Assembly (NCBI GenBank): GCA_026315105.1
Contig: CM048750.1
Span: 259,337,151-259,401,150, forward strand
DNA length: 64,000 bases
Reading direction: 5' to 3'
Source: Locusta migratoria
Taxonomy: Eukaryota; Arthropoda; Insecta; Orthoptera; Acrididae
In this document: positions 33,191 through 44,089 of the stretch, piece after piece
How positions within the stretch are numbered: the first letter of the stretch is position 1
How the letters are laid out: the number at the start of each line of letters is the position of its first letter
The notes under the pieces: generated by a model
Databases searched by the model: none
Told to the model about the DNA's origin: nothing
What the model saw: the letters and a program-made list of their open reading frames with translations, nothing else
Made by a program: the position numbers and the translations under genes

Positions 33191-33912
33191 AGTGTGCAGA
33201 GCCGCCCGGTAACTATTTGCGCCACAAGCGGCCCACGGGCGACATACGGCCACTGTAGCAGGGATTCTGTAATGCTGCAATTAGTGATATGGCACCCCTG
33301 ATAAGCCTACGTAGAACCCTGCCAGGTTACATGTACGTACGCATGCTGGCTCACCGCCTGCATCTATTCATGTCCCCTATGCATTTCGATGGAGTTTGTC
33401 AATTCCAGCAGGACAATGCGACACTCCCAGACTAGTGATGGGAAAAACCGACCGGTTAAAACCGATACCGGTATTTTAGTTTTGAATAACCGGTATTTTT
33501 CGGTATTTGGTGTCTGTTGTAACCGGTTTTATCTAGTTATTGCCAAGAACCGGATAAAAAACCTGCACGACTACTTCCTGTAGTAGTGTTCAAAATGTAT
33601 TTTTTTTTAATTAGAAATAGTGGACCTAATATTTAGGGCTATTCCTAAAATTTCCACTGCTGTGAAATATTAGGTCATCGCAGTAACTAAGAAAAGTTAT
33701 CAGTGATAATTTATGTAAAATCCCGGCAGTCAGAAACGCGCAACAAACGCGTGGCATAAGAGCTGGTGCAGCTGTTGAGGCATCGATGCACCTGTTGCCG
33801 TGTGGCGTGGCCTATGAGACGACGCGCGTGCACCGGCAGTGTACAAGACTTGCCTCCGTCTGGTCATGCGGCAGTTCCTTGCTGTCGTCGCCAGACATCG
33901 GTTGTGTCTTGC

Positions 33913-34068
33913 ATGGCACCATCCCGAGTGTGGAAGTACTTCACGAGGTACGGGAGCAGTGAGATACAATGCTCCATTTGCTTTAAAAAGCTGAAAACGG
34001 GTGGAGGTACTACGAACATGCTCTGTCATTTAAGGAGAAAATATCCAAAATGTTCCTTGGAAGAGAAG
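33913..34068 (+). pseudogene. BED zinc-finger exon of hAT copy 2
   Basis: From ATG 33913: MAPSRVWKYFTRYGSSEIQC, SICFKKLKTGGGTTNML, CHLRRKYPK. The layout is BED: aromatic start, CxxC, then HxxxxH. Here the second His is Tyr (HLRRKY), so zinc binding is probably lost. A consensus-like splice donor AAGAGAAG|GTAAAT follows at 34068/34069, showing this was exon 1 of a spliced transposase whose later exons are deleted. An upstream in-frame ATG exists at 33766. Confidence 0.8.
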
Positions 34069-34235
34069 GTAAATTTGATTCATATATCTATTACGTAAGT
34101 GATGTACTCTAAGCTTGGAAGAATAACTTTTAATGTATTATCATATTGTTATGCTAACAAGTTTTATTAATGTGATTCCTTGAAAGTGAGGGGCTTTTTT
34201 AATAACCAATATGGGTTTAGGTAACATTGATCATG

Positions 34236-34450
34236 TATCTCGCGAGGTAGCCGTGCGGTCTGAGGCTCCATGTCACGGACTGCGCGGCTGCTCCAGTCGG
34301 AGGGTAGATTCCTCCATCCTCCCTCGGTCATGGGTGTGTATGTTGTCCTTAGCGTAAGTTAGTTTAAGTTAGACTATTTAGTTTGTACGTCTAAGCATTT
34401 AGACTTAAGCATTTAGGTCTCATAAGAAGTCACACCCATTTGAACATTCT
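34236..34450 (+). repeat. SINE nested in hAT copy 2
   Basis: Same SINE and position as at 4714 and 47602. Flanks TGATCATGT and TGATTATGTGGT are remnants of the shared target duplication. Confidence 0.8.
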
Positions 34451-35197
34451 TTGATTATGTGGTACAGAGCTTTTTCTAGTTCAATTTGCGTAAATTTACA
34501 CTGACAACAATCATACTGTTAGTCGGAATTGTGATTTTATTTTTCTAAATACTTCTGCAGCACTGATTGAAGTTTATTTACTGACTGTAACTCATATATA
34601 TTGAGTAGGTAATGAGATATTCGTATGCGCTGGCTCACAAGTCCAACTTACGGAGTGGTTGGCTCAATATTCGCAACTACTGGATGGAAATACTAGGCCA
34701 GTAAATCTGCATGCTTCGTATTTCGTCTTCTACGGAGTCCTGGCTAGGCTTAAACACACTCAAGAAGGCGTAGTATTGGGAGGGGATCTTGCAAAATATG
34801 GAAAGACCAGTAATTTGTCTTATAACGTAAATGTACCTAAATTTTAACTAAATGTCGTAAGTTTCGGTTTTGGCCGAAACTAGAAGGACCGAAAGATCGG
34901 TTACGGTTTCTGTTTCGGTCGCAAAATACGTTTCGGTCGAACTTTCCTGGAAATAATAGCAATAAAAAACCGAAAACCGGTTATTTAAAAAACCGGTTAC
35001 CTTGAGCAATTTTTACGGTGCGGTTAAACTGGAGATGAAAAGAACCGGTATAACCGAAAACCGGTTGTTTCAGCGATAACCGCCATCCCTACCCCAGACG
35101 CCCAGAATTGTTACAGACTGGCTCCAGAATCACTCTACCGTGTTTAAATACATCCGTTGGCCACCAATCTCCCTGGACAAATATTGAGTCTGTTTGA

Positions 35198-37305
35198 AGC
35201 CCCGTTTACACCGAAGCGAACACAAGCGAACGAGCAGCAGCGAACGAGAATTCGCGCTGTTGTAAACGCTGTGCGCGCGCTGTTCGGTCACGCTCGGCTC
35301 GCATTCGCTCGCTTGTGACCCGCTGGGTGTCGTTTCCGAGCGAACAATCATAGGAAGTTCGCGTCCTCTCCGCTACAGCGCTAGCGTATGATACGGCCAA
35401 CGACCTATATAAACAACAGACTGGCTAAGGTGCTGCCATACTTAAAGCAAATTGAAAGCTCGGCCGCCATGTTTTACGTCACGTAGGCGTAACCAGTCGT
35501 CTGCTATAGCACTAAATCATATCACTTACTTTGTGCAATGACTTAAACCATTCTCTATCTGCTTATTGTTATTTTTATACCCAAGCTAATATGGATAAAG
35601 GATAAATGATAGACAAGTGTGTGGTAGAAAAATCGGAAAGTTTCATTACAAATGTCATATACACTAGACCGGCTAAACATCGTCTCATTCATACAAAAAA
35701 ATCATGTCTTTTCACTGCCCTTTAAACAACATTAATTTCGTTTACATTTGCTTAATCTGCTTACCTCTTTCCTCCGCAGATTTGGCTTTACATAAATGAT
35801 GTATTCTATAACTTAAATAATATTTTAATAACAGTTATTAGGCTGGATTCTTCCCAAAATTCCGAGGATACCATTGAGTGCACGTAGTTGGTAAATAAAG
35901 TAGGTCTGTTTCCCAACATTCTAAATACATCTACATTCATTCGCAAAAGAATTTTTTTTTCTTCCCTAATGATGTTTCATGTTTCCTCAGAACCGTTTCT
36001 GCTACTTCGAAAAGTTTTACAAGATCTCTATAGGGATTGAACAGTGTCTTTTATACCTTATAATCCGATTAATTTCGTTTTACTCTCATTTTTAGGAGCA
36101 AGGAGAAATTCCAAGCAAAACACTTACGTTTTTTATTCACTTGCCTAATGATGCTTCCAAAAATGTATTCAACTACTTTTTCGGAATATGTCAGCATTTC
36201 GTATTCTGACACATAGTCATGGTCAAACTCAAGCTGAGAATTTGTATCTGACGGGAGGCGTGCATGGGTAGTCCTTGCAGGTGCGGTGATCACTGTGTCC
36301 CCAGTGGTGTAGGGGTCAGCGCAACTGCCTAGAAAGCAGGAGACCCGGGTTCGAATCCCGGCTGGGTACACATTTTCAGCTTTGCCCAATAGCAGTTGTC
36401 ATATATTCTATGAATATTAAATAGTAACAGCTGCAGGATCAGAATGTGACGTCTGTTCTTTCTGAACAGACGCCACATGTATATATACAAACTGAATAGG
36501 CCTACTGCTCTCTGAATGACTTAAATCATGATTTGCAATATGTAATAAGAGGTTCCATGTCTCCTGCTTGGCTACATGACACATCTTCTAATGAAGCTGA
36601 TTCAGCTATTAGCCAGAAGCCGCTTTGTATCATTTGTTGCTTACATGATTTCTCCTCAAAATGCGATGAATAGATGTAACTGTATGCAGTAGGTTTCCAC
36701 TTATATCGCCTCATATTGGCTAACCATCGTTTAATAAGTTCTGCATTTTTCAAAGGAAAACTGAAAAATATTACAGCTTACTTTAGTTACAGTTAAACAC
36801 ATACAGAGCCCGTAGGACTACTGTATGCAGAAATGTGGTAAGTACAAAAGACGAGTACACGAAATGTTAGAAACGAAAACATAAATACTAACTGAAAATA
36901 TATTACAACAGTCATTACTGCGATTCGTACAGTTATATGCTGCGCATATGCTCGGCATGATATCAGCTTACAAAATAACCTTTGAAGCTTACTACGATAC
37001 ATAAAATGTGAAACCAAAGCACATAAATAGCGTCGGTCTAACATTCGTATTCGGCGCACAGGCTGCCATAGTTCCTGGTTGCTGCCACAAGGAGCGCTGT
37101 TCATCCAGAGATAGCCACTATGTAGTTTATATAGCTCGTTGGCTACGACGTACGTATGCTCGCCTTGCGGCAGTGTGCTGTTTTCCGTTCGCTCCCGTGT
37201 AAATGCTTATTCGCAAGTACAAGCCAATGTACGCGCGCGCGCACACACAGGCTAATTCCAGGCGTATGCGCATTCGCCTATGTTCGCTTCGGTGTAAACG
37301 GGGCT
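35198..37305. mobile_element. 2.1-kb TIR element without transposase
   Basis: The left end AGCCCCGTTTACACCGAAGC GAAC is mirrored exactly by the right end finishing at 37305. A 3-bp TGA occurs on both sides (35195-35197, 37306-37308). Beyond the 24-bp TIR, both subterminal regions are rich in GCGAACG/CGTTCGC-type motifs. No open frame has transposase character. A tRNA-bearing repeat is nested at 36228. The 3-bp duplication hints at PIF/Harbinger, but TGA is not the usual TWA, so the class is open. Confidence 0.7.
36228..36480 (+). repeat. tRNA-derived repeat, GTCCCCAGTGGTGTA family
   Basis: A tRNA-like block GTCCCCAGTGGTGTAGGGGT ... GACCCGGGTTCGAATCCCGG (A and B boxes both good) with an upstream GGAGGCGTGCATGGGTAGTC and a downstream GACGTCTGTTCTTTCTGAAC. 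It is shared over its length with 43560-43815. The internal anticodon arm is plausible but the 3' acceptor does not pair well. Confidence 0.65.
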
Positions 37306-37763
37306 TGAGATGCCTTGCTAATTGCTTTTCAGATGAGGTCTCCACACCGACGTACTCTTACAGGTTTATGGACATCGCTGTAGGATTCCACGGTGGCAAT
37401 TCCCTCCAGCACTGCTTGAGACAGTCGATGCCGAGTCGTGTTGCTGCACTTCTGCGTGTTCACAGGGGCCCTACAAGATATTAGGCAGCTGTACCAGTTT
37501 CTGTGGCTCTTCGTTTAGGTATCTGCGCATGTCACTATGTCTTGACATATGCAGAGGTTCCAACTTCAAAATATGGCAAGTAGTAATGTGACTTAATATG
37601 TATGATCGGTTGAGGGGGGGGGGATAGGAAGGAGCCAGATCTCTTAATGAAATTCGTTGGGGTTTTATTTGAGGATCTAGCTTTAACATTTTCCAAATGA
37701 ACTATTGTATTAACGTGTTTCGAGCAGTCGCCTAGGCCGCCACGTGATACTGAAATATCTCTA

Positions 37764-37950
37764 GCCGGCCGCGGTGGCCAAGGGGACTGAGGCGCTCCAG
37801 ACACGGTCTGCACGATCTATACGGTTGGGGGTTCGAATCCCCCCTCGGGCATGTGTTATACTTTATGAGACGTCATTTGCCGTCCTTGGTATTAGTAGTT
37901 TGTAAGTTTAGGGACAAATGACCCCGACGTCCCGTATAAAAAAAATAAAC
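37764..37950 (+). repeat. tRNA-derived SINE
   Basis: Head GCCGGCCGCGGTGGCCAAGG, B box GGGGGTTCGAATCCCCC, then TAAGTTTAGGGACAAATGAC and an A-rich tail. Confidence 0.85.
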
Positions 37951-38539
37951 TTCGGCATAGTACATCACACACGAAATCGCTGTATTAGTAGATACGATGC
38001 AATAAAAAAAAAACAATATCAACACAACTTCAACTTCTGAACTCAGATGATCGAACTAGCATATATGATGAACGTTGTTTATTATTGCCCACGCACTTCA
38101 CAATTTTTCCTGTAAGGGCGCAGCTACGAGACAAGTGACAAGCCGCAATTTCATTGGCTGCTGCTAGAGTCCACAATGGCGCGCCTCTGTGTATTCATCT
38201 CGCATGCCGAATTACGCAGTTTTCGAGTTCGTAGAAGTTTCAATACTGATCATTTCCAGAAGAACATGCTAGAAGGTGTTGATCAAAATCATTTTATTTT
38301 TGTCGATGATATCACACGAACGATCGCGCAAGGAACTGAGATTTTGCCGACGGAAAACAAATGACACGGATTTGTTACTTAAACCTGAAAATCTGAATTC
38401 TAACCACTGCAATCGTGAACTCTTAACTTTAAACAATTTTCGTAAGAATTACGATTAAATCGTAATGGTTGGAACCTATGCATATGACGTACGTGTATGT
38501 CAGTTTTACAATTTGTAAAACACGCTTCACTATAGCACG

Positions 38540-39146
38540 CCGGTTGCGGTGGCCGAGGAGACTAAGGCGCTCCAGTCACGGTCTGCACGGCCACTACGGT
38601 CGGGGGTTCGAATCCCCCCTCGGGCATGGATATTTGTGCCGTCCTAGTTCGTAAGCAGTTCGTAAGCAGTTCGTAAGCAGTTCGTAAGCAGTTCGTAAGC
38701 AGTTCGTAAGCAGTTCGTAAGCAGTTCGTAAGCAGTTCGTAAGCAGTTCGTAAGCAGTTCGTAAGCAGTTCGTAAGCAGTTCGTAAGCAGTTCGTAAGCA
38801 GTTCGTAAGCAGTTCGTAAGCAGTTCGTAAGCAGTTCGTAAGCAGTTCGTAAGCAGTTCGTAAGCAGTTCGTAAGCAGTTCGTAAGCAGTTCGTAAGCAG
38901 TTCGTAAGCAGTTCGTAAGCAGTTCGTAAGCAGTTCGTAAGCAGTTCGTAAGCAGTTCGTAAGCAGTTCGTAAGCAGTTCGTAAGCAGTTCGTAAGCAGT
39001 TCGTAAGCAGTTCGTAAGCAGTTCGTAAGCAGTTCGTAAGCAGTTCGTAAGCAGTTCGTAAGCAGTTCGTAAGCAGTTCGTAAGTTTAGGGACTGATGAC
39101 ACCGTTGTTAAGTCCCATAGACTTTACAAACATTTGAACATTTGAA
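38540..39146 (+). repeat. tRNA-derived SINE with internal 11-mer array
   Basis: Head GGTTGCGGTGGCCGAGGAGA, B box GGGGGTTCGAATCCCCC, tail GGGACTGATGACACCG ... ACATTTGAACATTTGAA. A perfect 12-bp duplication CACTATAGCACG (38528-38539, 39147-39158) shows a recent insertion. The SINE is about 600 bp instead of about 200 because of the array at 38646-39084. Confidence 0.9.
38646..39084. repeat. (AGTTCGTAAGC)n, about 40 copies
   Basis: 439 bp of a perfectly homogeneous 11-mer, 39 full units plus 10 bases. Other SINE copies have only one or two such units at this place (TAGTTCGTAAGTAG-like). The minus-strand 152-codon frame with an 11-residue period is a by-product of the array and is not a gene. 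Confidence 0.95.
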
Positions 39147-39308
39147 CACTATAGCACGACTCCCAAATCAGTTGGCATGAGAAAATTTACGTTTTTAAGT
39201 GTTTATAAAATATAATTATATGGTGTGTTCTTTTCGGGATTGTCCGAAAGAAGAAACACCATTTGTTGACCTTAACGGCCGTAATTTTACGAATTCGAAA
39301 TGTTTAAA

Positions 39309-39860
39309 TATTTCAGGGCATTAAAATAAATCCAATGGCAAAGATGAAAATTGTGCTGGACCGGGATTCGAACCCGGATTTTCCACTTGGCCCAGCGGTC
39401 ACCTTAACCCATTAGGCTATCTAGGCACGCTTCCCTTCCAACCCAAATTCTTATCTTGTAGCACTCTGCGATTATAGGGGATTTCATTTGCTCACAGACT
39501 ATACTGGATTCCCGCAAGGGGTCGAGCATATTAATGCACCCGCATTGTCCGAAAAGGACACCATATAAATAATTGTATATCTGCCACAACAGACAATTGA
39601 GAATTTCAATACGGACGCATTAATACGCTCGATCCTTAGCGGAATTCCAGTATACGCTGCGACCAAGCGGAATCAAATGGACGGTGGGTTCTACAATCTC
39701 AGTGTGCTACAAGATGAGAATTTGAGATGGATGGGAAGCGTGCCTGGATAGCCTGGTTGGTTAGGGCGACCGCTGGCCAAAGCGGGAAATGCGGGTTCGA
39801 ATCCCGGTCTAGCACAAATTTTTATCTTCGCCATTGGATTTATTTCGATGCCCTGAAACG
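39309..39860. repeat. inverted pair of tRNA-bearing repeats
   Basis: Arms 39309-39537 and 39617-39860 are reverse complements with about 15-20% difference by eye. Each contains a tRNA-like block (39354-39427 minus; 39741-39816 plus, B box GCGGGTTCGAATCCCGG). The outermost bases TTTCAGGGCAT / ATGCCCTGAAA pair. The spacer is about 80 bp. Further out, TTATATGGTGTG (39217) and ACACCATATAA (39560) also pair. Confidence 0.7.
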
Positions 39861-39954
39861 GTCGGAATATATGTAAATGAATTGCTGTTCGTTAGTCTCG
39901 CTAAAACTCGAGAAATGCTGAATTGATTTGGCTAATTTTAGTCTTTAAATATTC

Positions 39955-40650
39955 GTGTAAATTCAGGGAAGGTTTAAACAGTAGTAAAATAAAGAAAAAT
40001 TGTCCTGAAAAGAGGAAAATCCGGAAAAACAGCTTTTTTTCAGTGAGCTATCAATACCGTTAGTCCAATTGCGATAAAATTTTGTACATTTCATCTTTAA
40101 AGCAACAGGTGGTTTCGCATCAAATAATAATTTGGAAAAGCCGCCCGGAAAGTAGGAAAATTTAGGTAAAACCGAAAGCGTTTTTTTCTATGAATAAAAA
40201 TCAATTGCTACATTGTTATAAAAGTATCACTTTAATACGGCTTGACAGAACGAGGTTTGTATGAAATAATTCCTTTGGAAAATCTACCGGAAAATTGGAA
40301 AATTTGAGAAAAATTGACAGTGCGTTTTTCAATGTGTTTTTGTTTGAAAAGTTACCCGGAAAACTGGAAAATTTAGAAAACAGATTTTTCGATGAAATAT
40401 CAAAATCATTTATCTGATTGCGATGAAATTTTTCACATTCGATGTTCAAAGCGAGAGGAAGGTTTCAGTGTAGAAAAAGTTTGAAATAGTTGGCCAGAAA
40501 TTAGAAAAAATTGTGGAAAACTGAAAGAGCCCTTTTCTTTGGGATATCAATATCATTCGTACGATTGCCATAAAGTTTTGCACATTTGACGTTCAAAGCA
40601 AGAGTACATACATATTAGCAATTGCGAAGCATTGCCGGGACGACTAGTGT
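39955..40650 (-). repeat. degenerate tandem repeats of about 110-150 bp (family X body)
   Basis: Roughly five units each carrying GGAAAACTGGAAAATTTAG-like, CGATGAAATTTTTCACATT-like and GTTCAAAGC phrases, for example at 40080-40100, 40435-40453 and 40575-40595. The right edge GCATTGCCGGGACGACTAGT is the complement of the family X head, so the whole is a minus-oriented family X copy whose body is a tandem array. No ORF is present. Confidence 0.6.
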
Positions 40651-41100
40651 TTAAATATTCCTAATTCGTGTAGAGAATAAGGTCTTTGGAGTGTATTCGA
40701 TAAGCAGCAACGTTCTCGTTAAGTCCACCCGTTTGCCTGGGCGCGTGACAGCGTCGGGACCGTGCGTGCCCTTGGACGACCTCTGTCTCCCGTGACCTCA
40801 TGAATTTTGCGCATGTTCTATGGCTGCCTCTTATCATAATACATGTTGCGCCCGCCGGCAGCAGCTGCGAAACCTGTCGCTACTGAGATGGACGCGCATT
40901 ATTTTCGACCGAGAAATGTCCTCTACGACATTCGGCGAAAAGTAAGGACAAGTGCTTCCGTCCTGAATTGTGTGGCGAAACTTACGTCAGGCTTCGAAAG
41001 GATGTACAGACTTTGTAAAAAACTGAGTTTGTTTAGTTATAATAGTGTTCCAGGTTTCAGTATTCTGGTATATTTACCATTAGAACAATATCTGAAATAA
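40651..41100. other. no recognisable feature
   Basis: Unique-looking; an 85-codon frame at 40843 has no motif. Confidence 0.4.
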
Positions 41101-41625
41101 GTGACTTTTCAACACGAAAACTCACTTAAGACATATGGCATTTTTTGGGGTAACTCGCCTGATGCAAAAATGATATTTCTGGCTCAAAAACGGGCGGTTC
41201 GAGCAATATGTGGTGTAAGATCACAAACGTCATGTCGACCCCTTTTCAGTAGTCTGGGAAATTTGACACTGGTGTCACAATACATTTTCTCTTTAATGTA
41301 GTTTGTTGTTAATAATATCAGCTTATTCCCACGAGTTAGCTCTCACTCTGAATAGTAGACAGAAGTCCAATCTACATTTGCATCACACCATCTTGACACT
41401 TGTGCAGAAAGGTGTACAGTATTCTGCAACATCCATTTTCAATAAGCTGCCACAAGCACTAAACGATCTTAGCGCTAACCCACACGCTTTCAAATCTAAA
41501 TTGAAGAGCTACCTCATGACGTGGCGGAGAGTACTCAGTACCACTACTAGTTACATCCCTGTTCCACTTCCGCTTAGAACGAGGAAAAAACCCGTACAAG
41601 CCCTAGCCACTCTGACCTAATCTTT
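41101..41625 (+). pseudogene. CR1/jockey-like LINE C-terminal end, plus
   Basis: First frame: YGIFWGNSPDAKMIFLAQKR, AVRAICGV, SCRPLFSSLGNLTLVSQYIF. After a frameshift near 41302: HELALTLNSRQKSNLHLHHT, QKGVQYSATSIFNKLPQALN, AFKSKLKSYLMT. This is the usual end of a non-LTR polymerase after the RT domain. It meets another LINE fragment tail-to-tail at about 41627. Confidence 0.8.
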
Positions 41626-41627
41626 GT

Positions 41628-42360
41628 GGTTTTTACGTGAAATGTGGGTTGGCGGCAGTAGAATCGTCCTGCAGTCTGCAATTCTGTAGTCGGCCCTCTA
41701 AAATTCTTCAACGGTGCTTCTCGAAAAGAACGTCGCCTTTCCTCCAGCGAATCCCAATTGAGTTGCCGAAGAATTTCGGGAACTCTCACGCACTGATCTA
41801 CCAGTTACAAACCTAGCCGCCCACCTCTGAACTGCCTCTACGTCGTCCATTAAACAGAACTGGTGGAGATTTCTAATACTTGGGCAATACCCATGACAGG
41901 GTCGTTCAAGCATCTTACATTCTGTCTTTTACAGACAACTCAAAATTCTCCCAATAAACCGAAGTTGACCATTCGCCTTTCCCAGACTGTCATTCTCGTT
42001 GCATTTCATATCGATGTGCAGCGTTACGCCTAGATATTTAAATACGCGACTTCCAAAACTGTATTCGAACATTATGGGATTGTTTCTCCTACTCATCTGC
42101 CTCACATTTTTCTACATTTAGCGCTAGATGTCATTCTTTACACCACCTAGAAATTTGATCCAAGTCATTCTGCATCCCACTACAGTCATTCAATGACGAT
42201 ACCCTACTGTGCACCACAGCATCATCAGTAAACAGCCGCAGATTACAGCTCATTCTGTCCGTCAGATCATTTATATAGATACAAAATAATAGGGGTTTTA
42301 TCACACTTCCTGGGGCACCCCTGACGATACCCTAGTCTCTGATCAACCCTCACCATCGAG
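41628..42360 (-). pseudogene. jockey/CR1-like LINE RT fragment, minus
   Basis: The minus strand reads, in mixed frames, QGSVIKPLLFCIYINDLTDR (motif B), LFTDDAVVHS (motif C; first A of FADD changed to T), DLDQISRWCKEWHLALNVEK, then DDVEAVQRWAARFVTGRSVR and LGFAGGK. It is 5'-truncated before motif B and carries stops. Confidence 0.8.
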
Positions 42361-42429
42361 GACAACGGACTGTCATTTATTACTGAAGTGGTTTGCTGTC
42401 GAGGGTGGTGAGACATTCACAGTTATCTG

Positions 42430-42600
42430 AACAGTGAAGGTAATGATAGAAACAGTTGAATACCACGATATAGGTTCGGAATCTACGTTAAACTGTAGGT
42501 ATCCCTATAGCGGGATAATTGAGTTCGAAGGTCGGAGAAAGGTGACAGCATACCATCTCCGGAAAGGACCATGCCACCTTAGGTGATCAAATTGTGGCGG
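42430..42600. repeat. dispersed repeat (GTCGGAGAAAGG...ACCATGCC family)
   Basis: ACGTTAAACTGTAGGTATCC ... GAGTTCGAAGGTCGGAGAAA ... GCATACCATCTCCGGAAAGG. The same order is seen at 58635-58790. No coding. Confidence 0.55.
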
Positions 42601-43394
42601 AAACGCCCCATGTTTGACTTTAGGAAGCAGGTATGCCTGAAAGTGCTTTTTGGGGATTTCGATACATAAACCCTGTTGCTTGTACGAGACAATCCAAACT
42701 ATCATCAGACCCTACCACATACGTCCAGTCATGAAGTGTACAGGTTTCATGATCGTGGCACCACTTGCTTCGTAGATTTGCGTTCGCTTCGGTTGTTGAG
42801 AGTTATGCAACTTTAGCTCTTCAATGAACGTTCCAGTCGTGCGGTTTTGCTGGAAACCGTATGGCTGAAGCGAGTGTCTAGTGTTTCAGTCGCTTTTGTC
42901 GTGATAGTTTTGTGCTGTCTGGCCACCATCTTAATTCTCATGGTTTTTTGTTGATTAACTTGGGGCTTCCAGCACTATTCCTCTTCGCCTATGATTACCG
43001 AGAATACTGTCCGTAGCGAAACTTCACAAATACTCCCACTAACTGCGAACCATCGATTTGGTCTCTTTGGCAGTCAGAGATTACGCCTTTCACCGGTCAT
43101 TTGAGTCGACCATAGCAGAATTTAAAAAAGTTAAATATACTGCAAGGCAACGTTCAAGGCTTCGTAGGTCAATTGTGCCCGGCTATAGCGTCTCAACGTA
43201 CGCAGTGTTGCCAACTTGCAACACTGCGTCGCATGTTTTTCATATTTTACACAACCCCTGTAGTTTATTTACACCGAGAAGTGTGTAAATTTGCCGTTTA
43301 AACAGTTTACCCTGGTCAAAACAATTACGGGATCAGTCGAGATACCTAGGTTTTGGAGTGATGTCATCGGTAGAATGCGCAGTTGATATTCTGC
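42601..43394. other. no recognisable feature
   Basis: No motif, TIR or tRNA seen. Confidence 0.4.
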
Positions 43395-43815
43395 GAATAT
43401 GTAACAACTGCAGGATCAGAAGTGACGTCTGCTCTTTCGGAATACGTAATATGCCGGTGACGGGCAATGATCCTTTCGTTAGTGCGGAGGGGTGATAAAG
43501 TTTGGAGCCCTTACTCTTACGGAAATTAGTTTGAAAACTACGAGTTTGAGTACTGAGGGCAGGCTACAACTGGGAATTTGTGTCTGGCGGGAGACGTGCT
43601 TAGGTAGTCCTTGCAGGTGCGATGATCATTGTGTCCCCAGTGGTGTAGTGGTCAGAGTAACTGCCTAGGAAGGGGGAAACCCGGGTTCGAATCCCGGCTA
43701 GGATTTTTCAGCTTTGCCCATTAGCAGTTTGTTATATATTCTGTGAATATGAAAGACTAACAAGTGCAAGATCAGAAGTGACGTCTGTTCTTTCGGAATA
43801 GACTCCACATGTATA
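43395..43815 (+). repeat. tRNA-derived repeat, GTCCCCAGTGGTGTA family, second copy
   Basis: Core at 43560-43815 matches 36228-36480 (GTCCCCAGTGGTGTAGTGGT, AACCCGGGTTCGAATCCCGG, GACGTCTGTTCTTTCGGAAT). A further piece of its 3' part (CTGCAGGATCAGAAGTGACG then TCTGCTCTTTCGGAAT) lies upstream at 43409-43445, suggesting a broken tandem pair. Confidence 0.65.
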
Positions 43816-44089
43816 TATAGAATGAAATTGAATAAGACATGTTTGTCGGTTCTACGGAGTGGAGACAACATTATCAGAAACGAGTTCGTGGTAATGAAAT
43901 TGCTGCAGAGGCGGTTGGTGTTTTCACTTTAAAGAACTAATTACAGAATTACACAAGCAGTTGGGTTCAGACAATATAGTGGGCAGGTTGTGCAAAACAA
44001 CAACGTTGAAGTGAGACGGAGGGAGGTGGCTGCAGCTATTTTAGTGATCCATAGTGTAATTTGTAGAACATGGACGCGATAGACAAAAG

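Larger units (their letters stand above)
33433..35091 (+). mobile_element. non-autonomous hAT element, copy 2 (complete ends)
   Basis: Ends TAGTGATGGGAAAAACCGAC and ATAACCGCCATCCCTA (TIR TAGGGATGG). Flanks are TCCCAGAC (33425-33432) and CCCCAGAC (35092-35099), an 8-bp duplication with one change, as hAT elements make. Both subterminal regions are crowded with ACCGG/AACCGGTT motifs, candidate transposase-binding sites. At 1659 bp it keeps a BED exon and a SINE but no DDE/RNase H catalytic region, so it needs a transposase from elsewhere. Confidence 0.9.

Noticed and set aside
36297..36370. Functional tRNA gene
   Set aside because: A and B boxes are good but the acceptor stem does not close, there is no oligo-T terminator directly after it, and a second copy with the same flanks (43630) shows it is part of a dispersed repeat.
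38646..39084. CRISPR-like array from regular repeats
   Set aside because: There are no spacers between units, the DNA is eukaryotic, and the array is a simple tandem minisatellite.
38644..39102. A 152-codon frame with an 11-residue repeating protein unit
   Set aside because: It is the translation of a perfect 11-mer DNA array inside a SINE; the period 11 residues = 33 nt follows from arithmetic, not selection.
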